DNA of 64,000 nt from Catalinimonas sp038039535 (GTDB lineage Bacteria > Bacteroidota > Bacteroidia > Cytophagales > Cyclobacteriaceae). Shown here one piece after another: positions 36,901 through 44,184 of this stretch (position 1 is the stretch's first letter; every line of letters starts with the position of its first letter). The notes under the pieces were generated by a model that searched no databases, was not told where the DNA came from, and saw nothing but the letters and a program-made list of their open reading frames with translations. Location: the NCBI RefSeq assembly GCF_038039535.1, contig NZ_JBBPHP010000015.1:62001-126000 (forward strand). The letters run 5' to 3'. The translations under genes were made by a program, and so were the position numbers.

Positions 36901-37370
36901 CTCCAGTCGTGTGAACCATCTCCATTAAGGTCTGCCAGCCACTCATTTTTGGCACTATTTTCAGGAGAAAGGGTCTTGCGAAGAAATGCTCTTTTGTCTT
37001 CAATGGTTTGCAAGGAAATAGATTCAATCTCCCAATCCTGATGACCACGAATGTCAAACTCAGAGTTTTTCTGACGATTAGTTCTGGAATAAAATAAGCG
37101 ACCTTTATCATCCACATCTATAGAGATAGGGTCAGCAACCAATGAATCTACCGCCCAAAGCTTAAGTGTGAGGCCTTCCGAAAGTTCGGGAGTTACCAGT
37201 GACTCAATTTTGCTGGCCATTTGAGAAGCTTCCTGAGCGCTCATTTCTTTGATTCTCAAATCAGTGGGCTCTTCATTATTACAACCTGTTACACTTAAGA
37301 ACAGGAAAGTTGAAGTAGCCATTATGAAGAATGAAGTCCTTGATAGAAAAGGTAAATTTGTCTGTTTCAT
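33936..37370 (-). CDS. Lipoprotein with sorbosone-dehydrogenase-like propeller, HEAT repeats and c-type heme domain
   Basis: 1144 residues. The lipobox is SVTGC at about residue 30. Residues about 60-480 form the PVC-type membrane-bound dehydrogenase propeller (RLFYSRTNRQ, GPDGRIYWGIGDIGFNG, DFGPDGSMYVADWIDGWGT). Residues about 510-1000 are tandem HEAT repeats (PLVALLQDSDSEIRAQAAKWLG and similar). A cytochrome c domain at the end has CLRCH for heme and an M further on. This architecture occurs widely in Planctomycetes and Bacteroidota and is thought to oxidise sugars or alcohols at the cell surface; substrates are unproven. Confidence 0.9.
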   Translation of the reverse strand: MKQTNLPFLSRTSFFIMATSTFLFLSVTGCNNEEPTDLRIKEMSAQEASQMASKIESLVTPELSEGLTLKLWAVDSLVADPISIDVDDKGRLFYSRTNRQKNSEFDIRGHQDWEIESISLQTIEDKRAFLRKTLSPENSAKNEWLADLNGDGSHDWRDMTVEKENIFRLEDKDGDGLADFSQLMVEDFHDEVTDVAGAVMAYGDDVFVGVGPDMWRVMDTNGDGIADDKTSIAHGFGIHIGFGGHGMSGLEMGPDGRIYWGIGDIGFNGVGPDGKEWKYPNRGVIVRANPDGSDFEVFAMGVRNTHEFVFDEYGNLISQDNDGDHPGESERLVYLVNGSDTGWRTNWQFGKYRDPDNNEYKVWMDEELYKPRFEGQAAYITPTIKNFVNGPTGMLYNPGTALSPKWKNTFFVAEFVGNPARSGVHAFKLKPKGATFELAESEKILGNVLATGLDFGPDGSMYVADWIDGWGTKDYGRVWKLDAPGGDSWAERQQTAEILPADFTEYPENRLSELLKNPDLRVRQKAQFELAKRGDDGAAVFEENIAQTDNQLARVNSIWGLAQLARMQDLSYAQPLVALLQDSDSEIRAQAAKWLGDIRYQEAGDELIPLLDDDYARARFFAAEALGRIAYADAVQPLISLLEANADEDAYIRHAASLALARINNVEAVVDLHDHPSRAVRMGAVLALRRMGDAGITNFLDDEDELIVTEAARAINDDFSIEPALPALGDVLQKERFINEALIRRAINANLRVGTEEAMQNLIDYALRNSAPAEMRAEAVAALSTWAKPSVLDRVTGRYRGEIQRDPAEVRMKASDALINLTASSETPIRLSATKAIGKLNIKNGSNRLMAVLQNDADPEVRVAALRTLAAMNTDQMDQAIEEALTDSEKMVRVAGLDLMNDMEISDELKVVLLSEVIDKRTTEEKQAALLTLGNVALENSEDTFNRLLANLEEGNLPYEIQLELAEAIDSTHSEDLKIRFDEIQSSKSPNEQLASYQAALYGGDPDRGRSLLYRHPTAQCLRCHAYGDYGGSAGPRLNGVGERLSREQLLEALINPSARLAPGFGVVTLEMEGGETVSGIYQGETEDEITLKIGNQPDTTIVKDQIVKRNNAASSMPDMKNFLTKKEIRDLVSLLATLKDDHM

Positions 37371-37681
37371 CTAGATTGTCTTGTAAATTAATTTAAGGAT
37401 TACTGAATAATAAACATCGTATTAATCAGTGCATTACAATCAAATTAAGTTAGAATATTAAAGCTTAAATAAGTCATTTCCCAGACAATTTCCTTTTTTA
37501 TCACCCTCAGTATCTTTTGTAAATAAAATGTGGGTAAGTTAATATATGCCTGACAGAAAAAGAGGATTCAATCCATTGAAATTATTTTTCTATTTGAAAG
37601 TTTGATCCGCAGACTGTGATCAGTTTATATTTTAATTATTATAGCTTTATCCTAAAACGCTCAAAAACACACAGTAAAATC
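37371..37681. other. Intergenic region between divergent genes
   Basis: 311 bp, AT-rich. A frame-open GTG start at 37616 was considered and rejected in favour of the ATG at 37682. It contains the promoters of the two flanking genes; nothing else is seen. Confidence 0.4.
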
Positions 37682-39727
37682 ATGTACTTCATTAGCAGAA
37701 CTATTTTTTTGATTGTCATCACAGTTACAGTTTCAGGAAAAGTACTCGCCCAGAAAAGTTGGCAGGAGATTATCACCGTAGAAGACCTTTATATATCTTA
37801 TTCCGAAACGTTAGAAGAAATGCTCAACCAACTTATTCTTGACTACCCTGGTCTGGAAAAGGTAAAAGCGGCTAAGGAGAAGGGAAAGATGGTTGATGCC
37901 AGTAAATATCTGCTGGAATATTATCAAAGCAACAATAGAGCAGAAGAATACAGAAGAACACAGCCTTCAGTATCTGATAAAACAATTGCAGAAGCAGATA
38001 CTATTTTAAAGAATGTTTTTATCGTGCAAAATGTGAGAGGGCAGGTGCCTTATGGAGATGATGGTCATCGTGACTGGTACTACAAAGGACCAAATAATGA
38101 TAGAGAATGGGCATGGCTTTCCAACCGACACAGTCAGATCGTCAGCGTACTTGACACCTACTTTGAGACAGGCAACCCGAAGTACGCGGAATACATAGAC
38201 ATGTTCCTGAGAGATTTTATCATCAAAAGCATGCCTTATCCCGCTGAAAAAAGTAGTACTTCTGTGTGGAGAGGTCTTGAAGTGGCTGCCCGGGCCAAAG
38301 TTTGGACACGTATTTTTTATAGCATGATTAACAGCGATTATTTGTCACCCGCTACCAAATTACTGATATTAAGCAGCTTGCCAGATCATGCCCATTACAA
38401 CAGAAATTTTCATGGAGGCAATAATTGGCTAACGATGGAGATATCGGCGTTAGCAACAGTAGCTGCATACTTTCCGGAATACCAAAAGTCTGATGAATGG
38501 ATGGATTATGCCATTGCACAAATGACAGCAAGCATGAAAGATCAGGTGTATCCTGATGGCGTACAGACGGAGTTAACTTCTCACTATCACAATGTCTCAT
38601 TACGTAATTTTGAGCTCTTTCAGGATATCTGCCAAAAAGCTGATAAACAGCTCCCTCAATTTTTCAATCAGACCATTGAAGCGATGTACAGTTACATTGC
38701 GCATGCCGTTCGGCCCAGTGGATTTCGTATTTTGAATAATGATGGAGACCGGGGAAGTGACAGAGAAATTATTTTAAGCGGTGCAGAAACATACAATCAT
38801 CCCGAGTGGGAATATATCATTACGAATGGAAAATCAGGTAAAGCCCCTACCGATGGACCTTCGTACTTTTTTCCCTGGGCGGGTCAACTCATCTCAAGAA
38901 GTGGGTACGATGCTGATGCCCATTGGTCTTTTTTTGACATAGGTCCCTGGGGAAGTGGGCACCAGCACAATGATAAACTGCATATCTCAATTTCTGCATA
39001 TGGTAGAGATCTGCTGGTTGATGCAGGGAGGTTTGCCTATACCGGTGAAGTAGCAGAGAAATTCAGATCTTATGCCAGAGGAAGTGAGGGGCACAATATC
39101 ATTTTGATAGATGATGAAGGACAGGAGGGAGGTCCAACGCATGCTCAGAAGCCTCTAAGTGATAGATACTACAAAATTAGCGAAGACTTTGATTACGCTT
39201 CCGGCTCATTTGATGAATTTGAAGACACAGAAGAAGTAAAACATAGTAGGGCTATCTTATATGTAAGAGGAGAGTTCTGGGTGGTAGTAGACAAAATTAA
39301 TACGAACAAGCCAAGAAAAGTTGATGCACTGTGGCACTGGCACCCTGAAAGTATCCCCATTCAGGAAGATTCCATTGTTAAAACTGAGAATACCAGAGGA
39401 AATCTGGCAGTGATTCCGATTAGCGGTCATAAGTTTGACATTAATTTTGTAAAAGGACAGGAACAACCTGAAATTCAGGGATGGTACAGTCCGGAGTACA
39501 ATCTTTATGAGCCAAATATTACCAGCTTCTACACAACCAATATTAAAGAAAGTAGCACTTTGGTGTGGTTGCTATTACCCACAGAAAATGAGCTTCCTAA
39601 TTATAAAGCTAGCGTCATATCAGAAGAGGACAATGTAGTAAATGTAGAAGTACAAATTGAAGAGCATAAATGGCAGCTTTCAATCCCATTTGAAAATAGC
39701 GTTGGCGCAAAATTGGTAATGGAGTAA
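37682..39727 (+). CDS. Secreted polysaccharide lyase (alginate lyase / heparinase II/III family)
   Basis: 681 residues from the ATG at 37682, which begins a proper signal peptide (MYFISRTIFLIVITVTVSGKVLAQ). An N-terminal alpha/alpha toroid of the alginate-lyase type holds HGGNNWLTMEISALATVA and VQTELTSHYHNVSLRNF. A C-terminal beta-sandwich of the heparinase II/III type has GSGHQHNDKLHISISAYGRDLLVDAGRF, whose His residues are typical. These lyases cut uronic-acid-containing glycans such as alginate or heparin-like chains by beta-elimination. The exact substrate cannot be told. It stands alone upstream of a tRNA-like RNA. Confidence 0.85.
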   Translation: MYFISRTIFLIVITVTVSGKVLAQKSWQEIITVEDLYISYSETLEEMLNQLILDYPGLEKVKAAKEKGKMVDASKYLLEYYQSNNRAEEYRRTQPSVSDKTIAEADTILKNVFIVQNVRGQVPYGDDGHRDWYYKGPNNDREWAWLSNRHSQIVSVLDTYFETGNPKYAEYIDMFLRDFIIKSMPYPAEKSSTSVWRGLEVAARAKVWTRIFYSMINSDYLSPATKLLILSSLPDHAHYNRNFHGGNNWLTMEISALATVAAYFPEYQKSDEWMDYAIAQMTASMKDQVYPDGVQTELTSHYHNVSLRNFELFQDICQKADKQLPQFFNQTIEAMYSYIAHAVRPSGFRILNNDGDRGSDREIILSGAETYNHPEWEYIITNGKSGKAPTDGPSYFFPWAGQLISRSGYDADAHWSFFDIGPWGSGHQHNDKLHISISAYGRDLLVDAGRFAYTGEVAEKFRSYARGSEGHNIILIDDEGQEGGPTHAQKPLSDRYYKISEDFDYASGSFDEFEDTEEVKHSRAILYVRGEFWVVVDKINTNKPRKVDALWHWHPESIPIQEDSIVKTENTRGNLAVIPISGHKFDINFVKGQEQPEIQGWYSPEYNLYEPNITSFYTTNIKESSTLVWLLLPTENELPNYKASVISEEDNVVNVEVQIEEHKWQLSIPFENSVGAKLVME

Positions 39728-39972
39728 CACTGAAATATTATTTAAGCCAAATTTATAAAAATTGAAGGTTTTTTTTTAAAAGTGACTGATTGAAAAAATA
39801 CAATTTATATGCTGTTAAAAGCATTATATGCGAAAATAAATTTGAATAATGATAATTTATAGAATTCAATAATTGCAAATAAAAATAAAATTTAATAAAA
39901 TATTTTTATATTTTGAACCAATTTGATAGGTTTGATGTAATTAAGTTGATAATACGTTATCAATATTAAAAA
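39728..39972. other. AT-rich region upstream of the tRNA-like RNA
   Basis: Very AT-rich with no gene. It contains TAGGTTTG (39927-39934), a fit to the -7 TAnnTTTG box without a clear -33 TTG at standard spacing, and the inverted repeat at 39946-39963. Confidence 0.4.
39946..39963. promoter_or_regulatory. Inverted repeat just upstream of the tRNA-like RNA
   Basis: TTGATAA (39946-39952), TACG, TTATCAA (39957-39963). It may be an operator or a 5' hairpin of the precursor RNA. Confidence 0.4.
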
Positions 39973-40090
39973 TGTAGGGTGATGAAACAGGCAGACATGC
40001 CCTCCCGTCTCGAGGGTGGAGACAACGGTATAAATACTGACCTACATCAGTACTAACCGCTCCGTGGAGGTTCGACCCCTTCCCCTACAG
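39973..40090 (+). ncRNA. tRNA-like RNA with extended variable arm
   Basis: All arms of a class II tRNA fold pair exactly. Acceptor: 39973-39979 with 40083-40089 (7 bp). D stem: 39982-39984 with 39996-39998, with GG in the loop. Anticodon stem: 40000-40004 with 40012-40016 (5 bp), 7-nt loop CCGTCTC. T stem: 40066-40070 with 40078-40082 (one G-U), loop TTCGACC. The variable arm (40017-40065) is about 49 nt and itself folds: 40018-40021 with 40060-40063, 40026-40029 with 40056-40059, 40035-40040 with 40047-40052. Position 33 is C, not T, and 37 is T, so decoding (nominal anticodon GTC) is doubtful. CCA is not encoded. It ends 12 nt before a terminator. Confidence 0.65.
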
Positions 40091-40102
40091 CAATTAAACC
40101 AT

Positions 40103-40131
40103 AGGCAAGCTGAAAAGCTTGCCTTTTTTTT
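40103..40131 (+). terminator. Rho-independent terminator of the tRNA-like RNA
   Basis: AGGCAAGC (40103-40110), TGAAAA loop and GCTTGCCT (40117-40124) with a following T-run. It is one of the strongest terminators in the window. Confidence 0.9.
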
Positions 40132-40217
40132 GCTCCCTATTACTTATATTTTTTCTTGTTTAATAGATACGTAATGGAGAAATTACTGGCTTGTAAGTAC
40201 ACAACTGTATTCTGACT

Positions 40218-41138
40218 ATGCCAATCACCCAAAAACGCTCAACTAAATTTTTCTCCAAAATTTATAGTTATTTTTTGCTATACCTTGTCCTGTCCCTGGT
40301 TTGGGGATGTAATCAAAGACCGGAAAAAGAAAATGGAATAAACAATACAGCACATCAGGAAAATTGGATACCAATTTTTAATGGAAAAGATATAGATGAC
40401 TGGATTGTAAAAATACACCATCATGAAACAGGAGCGAATTACGCCAATACTTTTAGGGTAGAAGATGGAATTTTAAAAGTCAGATATGATGATTATGAAG
40501 GTGATTTTAATGATCAGTTTGGTCATCTGTATTACAAACAACCCTATTCCTATTATAAACTCAGAATGGAATACCGCTTTGTCGGCGAATTACATCCCGG
40601 TGCACCTGAATATACGCTTAGAAACAGTGGCGTCATGTTTCATTCACAGGATCCTCGCACTATGCCCAAAGAACAAAACTGGCCTATCTCAGTAGAAATG
40701 CAGTTTCTAGGAGGTTTGGGTGATGGAAATCCCCGGCCTACCGGAAACATGTGTTCTCCCGGAACAGAGGTTATCTATCAGGGTGAGATGGATCCTCGGC
40801 ATTGTATTAATTCTAGTTCTGAAACTTACGAAGGTGATCAGTGGGTGAAAGCTGAACTTATCGTCTTGGGCGATTCATTGATTACTCATTTGATCAATGG
40901 AGATACAGTATTGCAGTACACCAAGCCTCAAATAGGAGGGGGCGTAGTGGAAGGATTTGATGAAGAAATTAAGCAGGATGGCAAATTTCTGAAAGAAGGC
41001 TTTATCGCCATGCAAAGCGAAGGTCAGCCGATAGATTTCAGAAATATAGAGTTGCTGAATCTGGAAGGTTGTATGAACTCCCAATCAGCAAACTACAAAG
41101 CTTATTATGTCAAATCCAGTCCGGATAAATGTGAGTAG
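40218..41138 (+). CDS. DUF1080 (3-keto-disaccharide hydrolase family) lipoprotein
   Basis: 306 residues. A lipoprotein signal has lipobox LVWGC (Cys about 30). The domain begins WIPIFNGKDIDDWIVKI and continues with YYKLRMEYRFVG, SGVMFHSQ, WPISVEMQFLGG and GFIAMQSEGQPIDFRNIELLNLEG, which is the DUF1080 jelly-roll fold. A short Cys-containing tail (GCMNSQSANYKAYYVK) follows, as in many Bacteroidota members. The family includes enzymes acting on 3-keto-glycosides. It lies downstream of a polysaccharide lyase and a heme dehydrogenase-like gene, though not in one operon. Confidence 0.88.
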   Translation: MPITQKRSTKFFSKIYSYFLLYLVLSLVWGCNQRPEKENGINNTAHQENWIPIFNGKDIDDWIVKIHHHETGANYANTFRVEDGILKVRYDDYEGDFNDQFGHLYYKQPYSYYKLRMEYRFVGELHPGAPEYTLRNSGVMFHSQDPRTMPKEQNWPISVEMQFLGGLGDGNPRPTGNMCSPGTEVIYQGEMDPRHCINSSSETYEGDQWVKAELIVLGDSLITHLINGDTVLQYTKPQIGGGVVEGFDEEIKQDGKFLKEGFIAMQSEGQPIDFRNIELLNLEGCMNSQSANYKAYYVKSSPDKCE

Positions 41139-41166
41139 GGCAACCATAGATTGGTATGATCAATAG

Positions 41167-41433
41167 TTAACAATCGCAGCTGAAATCATCAATGTGGGCA
41201 TATTTAGGAGCGTAGATAGCATCTATTTTCACCACATTTTCCAGCGGCACTTCTTCACCTGAAGAAGTTGAAATAGAATTACCATGATCATTTTTCCATT
41301 TTTCTATAATAATGGTCATTACTGTAATGAACTCATGAATATCAGTAAAGTACTGAAGCTTGACGTACTTTTTTTGCTGAATTGATTCTTCCAGGTATTG
41401 CTCAAAAGCAGTGGTACTTGTTATATAACTCAT
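41167..41433 (-). CDS. Small hypothetical protein (possibly Rof-like beta fold)
   Basis: 88 residues, cytoplasmic and acidic. It starts MSYITSTTAFEQYLEE and ends in a short Cys-rich tail, FSCDC. The middle (KYVKLQYFTDIHEFITVMTII, then GEEVPLENVVKIDAIYAP) suggests a small beta barrel like Rof/Sm-type proteins, but I do not recognise the family with confidence. A 14-bp-arm terminator-like hairpin lies between it and the SpoIIAA-like gene upstream, so it probably has its own transcript. Confidence 0.6.
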   Translation of the reverse strand: MSYITSTTAFEQYLEESIQQKKYVKLQYFTDIHEFITVMTIIIEKWKNDHGNSISTSSGEEVPLENVVKIDAIYAPKYAHIDDFSCDC

Positions 41434-41445
41434 CGTTAAAAAATC

Positions 41446-41481
41446 AAACCTGTTTTAAATGTATACGTTTAAAACAGGTTT
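41446..41481 (-). terminator. Terminator of the SpoIIAA-like gene
   Basis: AAACCTGTTTTAAA (41446-41459) is the perfect complement of 41468-41481 with an 8-nt loop. On the minus strand GATTTTTTAA follows. Confidence 0.75.
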
Positions 41482-41500
41482 AGAAAATGAATAATTCACA

Positions 41501-41857
41501 CTAATTTTCAATCCAGTCTAATGCTTTGTATTTTTCAGAGAAGTGAAACACTTTAAGATTGATAGACTTTGAATGTTCAGCTAGTTTGGAGGCTTCGGCC
41601 AACCAGTCTTTAGAAGTAACCACTGCTACTTTACTAAAATCATCCATGGTACCAAGATTTACCTCTAAAAAGTCAAACAAGGTATCAACTGTAAAATCAT
41701 TCATTTCAACATGTTCAACGAATAAATTTAATTTTTTGAATGCCTTGAGTTTTTCTTTCATACCTGGAAGCATTGGGATGATGTCACCCTCACTAAAATT
41801 TTCATCAAGGCGTAAACCGACAACATTGCCTCGCTGGGTTTTAATTGATTCAACCAT
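41501..41857 (-). CDS. SpoIIAA-like (STAS/SEC14-type) protein
   Basis: 118 residues. The order of elements fits the SpoIIAA-like family: GNVVGLRLDENFSEGDI, a helix with MKEKLKAFKKLNLFVE, then VAVVTSKDWLAEASKLAEHS and a final DWIEN. The fold is alpha/beta and the protein has no signal or membrane segment. Members are common in aquatic bacteria; no function is established, and no phosphorylatable Ser of the true anti-anti-sigma factors is clear. It is transcribed alone and is ended by the hairpin at 41446-41481. Confidence 0.75.
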   Translation of the reverse strand: MVESIKTQRGNVVGLRLDENFSEGDIIPMLPGMKEKLKAFKKLNLFVEHVEMNDFTVDTLFDFLEVNLGTMDDFSKVAVVTSKDWLAEASKLAEHSKSINLKVFHFSEKYKALDWIEN

Positions 41858-42345
41858 TCTTTTCTGGGTTTAAATAATTTACTGGTGCTGCAGTTCAAAA
41901 AAATATTTTGATAAATTTAACTTAAAGTACCATAAATATTTAAATTTTTTTAAAAAAAGAATGATTTGAGTCATTTTTATGAATGATTTTTATCACTGTC
42001 AATATTTGCCCTCTTTTTTTGCTAAAGAATAACTTGATAATGATCGTTTTAAATGTTCAAACATCAAAATATTTGGTTAGTGAAAATCACAACTTGCAAA
42101 TCTATATGAAAGTGGAGAATAAGTAATTAATAATAAAATTCTTGAACAACAGGAATTACAGAATAACTGAAAATTTGACAACACGATTTATCAAACGCTT
42201 ACAGTATGTTTGATATGAAAAAGTATTTTTAGAAAATTAGCGATCATTTTTTTCAACGTATATGATATTGTGATATATAAACATTGCTATTCTTATAAAT
42301 TCACTATGTTTGGTTTTTCTAAATATTATTAAGACATACACTCAA
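41858..42345. other. 488-bp AT-rich intergenic region
   Basis: Very AT-rich with poly-A and poly-T runs. No coding frame, RNA gene or strong repeat was found. It separates two divergent genes. Confidence 0.4.
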
Positions 42346-42837
42346 ATGAAAAGATTCTCTTTCCTAAGCTTATGCTTATTGATTATTACTTCAACCACCT
42401 TATGCGCTCAGAACGCTGGTAGGCTGTCTGACATGGAATTTATAGCAGGACACTGGCAAACCACCAAAGATGGTAGAATGATAGAGGCATTCTGGACCGA
42501 AGCGGAAGGAGACAATATGGTGGGAGTAGTTCGCATGATCCACGAAGGTAAAGCCACACTCTACGAAATGTTTGCTATTGAAATGACCGATTCAGGTCTG
42601 GAATTAAAGGTTAAGCATTTCAAACCAGGACTGGTGGGTTTGGAAGAGAAAGATAAATTTGATCACTACACTTTTCTGGAAAGCAGAAAGGATAGTGCAA
42701 TATTTGAAAAACAGGGGGCTGATGTGAGGGTATTGTACGAAAAGCGACCCGGGAAAAAGTTTGCTATTGCCATTGGTAAGGAGGAAAATGGAGCATGGAA
42801 GTATGAGGATTTCTGGGTATTTAGTAAGATGAATTAA
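42346..42837 (+). CDS. DUF6265-family secreted protein
   Basis: 163 residues from the ATG at 42346. An upstream in-frame ATG at 42310 would add 12 residues ahead of the signal peptide MKRFSFLSLCLLIITSTTLCAQ. The mature part has MEFIAGHWQTTKDGRMIEAFWTEAEGDNMVGVVR, HEGKATLYEMFAIE, and GKKFAIAIGKEE near the end, which fits the DUF6265 beta-barrel (lipocalin-like) family. It probably binds a small hydrophobic ligand in the periplasm; this is inferred. A bidirectional terminator follows. Confidence 0.75.
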   Translation: MKRFSFLSLCLLIITSTTLCAQNAGRLSDMEFIAGHWQTTKDGRMIEAFWTEAEGDNMVGVVRMIHEGKATLYEMFAIEMTDSGLELKVKHFKPGLVGLEEKDKFDHYTFLESRKDSAIFEKQGADVRVLYEKRPGKKFAIAIGKEENGAWKYEDFWVFSKMN

Positions 42838-42857
42838 AAGGCAGAATTTGAACTTGT

Positions 42858-42894
42858 ACATAGGCACCATTCATAAGATTGTGCCTATGTTTTA
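42858..42894. terminator. Terminator between convergent genes
   Basis: ACATAGGCAC (42858-42867) pairs with GTGCCTATGT (42881-42890) around a 13-nt loop, followed by TTTAT. The Nramp-like stop codon begins right beside it. Confidence 0.7.
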
Positions 42895-44181
42895 TATTAG
42901 CTCTCCCAAAGCCACTATTCCAGTATAAGAAATAACACAGGCGAAGATCAGGGCAGTGAGCAACCCGATATTCAGACCTATTCCAGCTTTGTGTTCGCCC
43001 ATCAGTTCTTTGCGGTTGACTAGGTAAAAGATACAGGCAATTACCAGAGGTAACACAAATACCCCTGCTACCTGAGTTACAATTTGCGCCGCAATTGGAT
43101 TGGCGCCTAGAATGGGAACTGTAAGCCCCATCAGGCAGGCTATTCCAGTTAATACTCTGAACCTGGTAGAGGCAGTGTCGAGCTCGCCGTCACGATAGTC
43201 AGCAACCAATAGCGGTGCTACCATCAAAATAGGGAAAATTGAAGATAGACCTGCACTTAGAGCTCCTACCATGAATACCACTACAGCAAATTTACCGGCC
43301 ACTGGTTCCAACGTATTGACCATATCCAAAACTTTCTCAATAGTTTTTCCTTCATAAAACATAGCTCCGGTTGCAGCTGCCATGATGGAGATGTTGATGA
43401 CAAACATAAGAATTGCCGAAGTTAAAGCATCTTTAGATTGCTCGCGGGTATGCTCACTGTTCCAGCCTTTTCCTTTCATCAGAAGTGGACGGACTACAAA
43501 AGTAGGAGCAGCCATAGTGGTTCCTACAAAAGCAGCAACAAGTAGTTTGCCACCTGTCACTTCGGGGATGCTGGGTACCAGCCCTTTAACGATATCGGTA
43601 GGCTGAGGGAAAACCACAAAAAGAGAAATCATAAAAGAGAGTCCCATCAGCGTTACAAAGACTATCAGTACTTTTTCAAAGAAAGAATACCTGCCTACCC
43701 ATAACAAAGCATACATGATCAGAATAATGGCAATGGCGATTCCTAGCACTACCCAGTAATTTTCTGCTGGTAAGCCAGGAAAAAAGAGGTGGACTGTTTC
43801 ATAAATGGCGTTAGAGCTCAATCCCAGTATCCCGGAAAGCGAATTCCACTGGGCGATGATAATCCCAATTACAACCAGCATTGCTATAAGTTTCCCAGCT
43901 TTGAGTTTCGTTTTGAAGCTATAAATAGAAGTTAGGCCGGTAACAACCGCAAAACGTCCGTACGCTTCCATCAGTACCCAGGAAAATATACAGCTAAGCA
44001 AAAGCACCCAAACCAGCTGCATACCGAACTGGCTACCAGCTTTTGCCATAGAAGTTACACTGCCTGTACCAATAGTATAGCCAATACAGAAAATGCCCGG
44101 TCCGATACTGAGCAAGGCAAGCCATATTTTCTGAAGGAAAGAAGGCCTGCTTTCTTGAGGTATTGTTTTTTTGGTAGACAT
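42892..44181 (-). CDS. Nramp-family transporter lacking canonical metal-site motifs
   Basis: 429 residues with 11 predicted membrane helices. The first helix region reads GPGIFCIGYTIGTGSVTSMAKAGSQFGM; the family DPGN metal site is replaced by GTGS (residues 38-41). In helix 6 the usual MPHN is replaced by AAPTF (in GTTMAAPTFVVRP). Asp, Asn and Met that hold Mn or Fe in true Nramps are absent, so the substrate may be different. The gene follows an epimerase-fold lipoprotein at 3 bp and is probably cotranscribed. A second such transporter lies at 55890. Confidence 0.85.
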   Translation of the reverse strand: MSTKKTIPQESRPSFLQKIWLALLSIGPGIFCIGYTIGTGSVTSMAKAGSQFGMQLVWVLLLSCIFSWVLMEAYGRFAVVTGLTSIYSFKTKLKAGKLIAMLVVIGIIIAQWNSLSGILGLSSNAIYETVHLFFPGLPAENYWVVLGIAIAIILIMYALLWVGRYSFFEKVLIVFVTLMGLSFMISLFVVFPQPTDIVKGLVPSIPEVTGGKLLVAAFVGTTMAAPTFVVRPLLMKGKGWNSEHTREQSKDALTSAILMFVINISIMAAATGAMFYEGKTIEKVLDMVNTLEPVAGKFAVVVFMVGALSAGLSSIFPILMVAPLLVADYRDGELDTASTRFRVLTGIACLMGLTVPILGANPIAAQIVTQVAGVFVLPLVIACIFYLVNRKELMGEHKAGIGLNIGLLTALIFACVISYTGIVALGELI

Positions 44182-44184
44182 GGA

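Noticed and set aside
37616..37681. GTG start for the polysaccharide lyase
   Set aside because: It adds 22 residues before a good signal peptide that starts at the ATG at 37682.
39973..40090. Selenocysteine tRNA or allo-tRNA
   Set aside because: The acceptor is 7 bp and T stem 5 bp, not the 8+5 or 12-bp branch of tRNA-Sec or allo-tRNAs, and no TCA anticodon is present.
39973..40131. tmRNA fragment
   Set aside because: It is much too short and has a real D arm and anticodon arm; no tag reading frame is seen.
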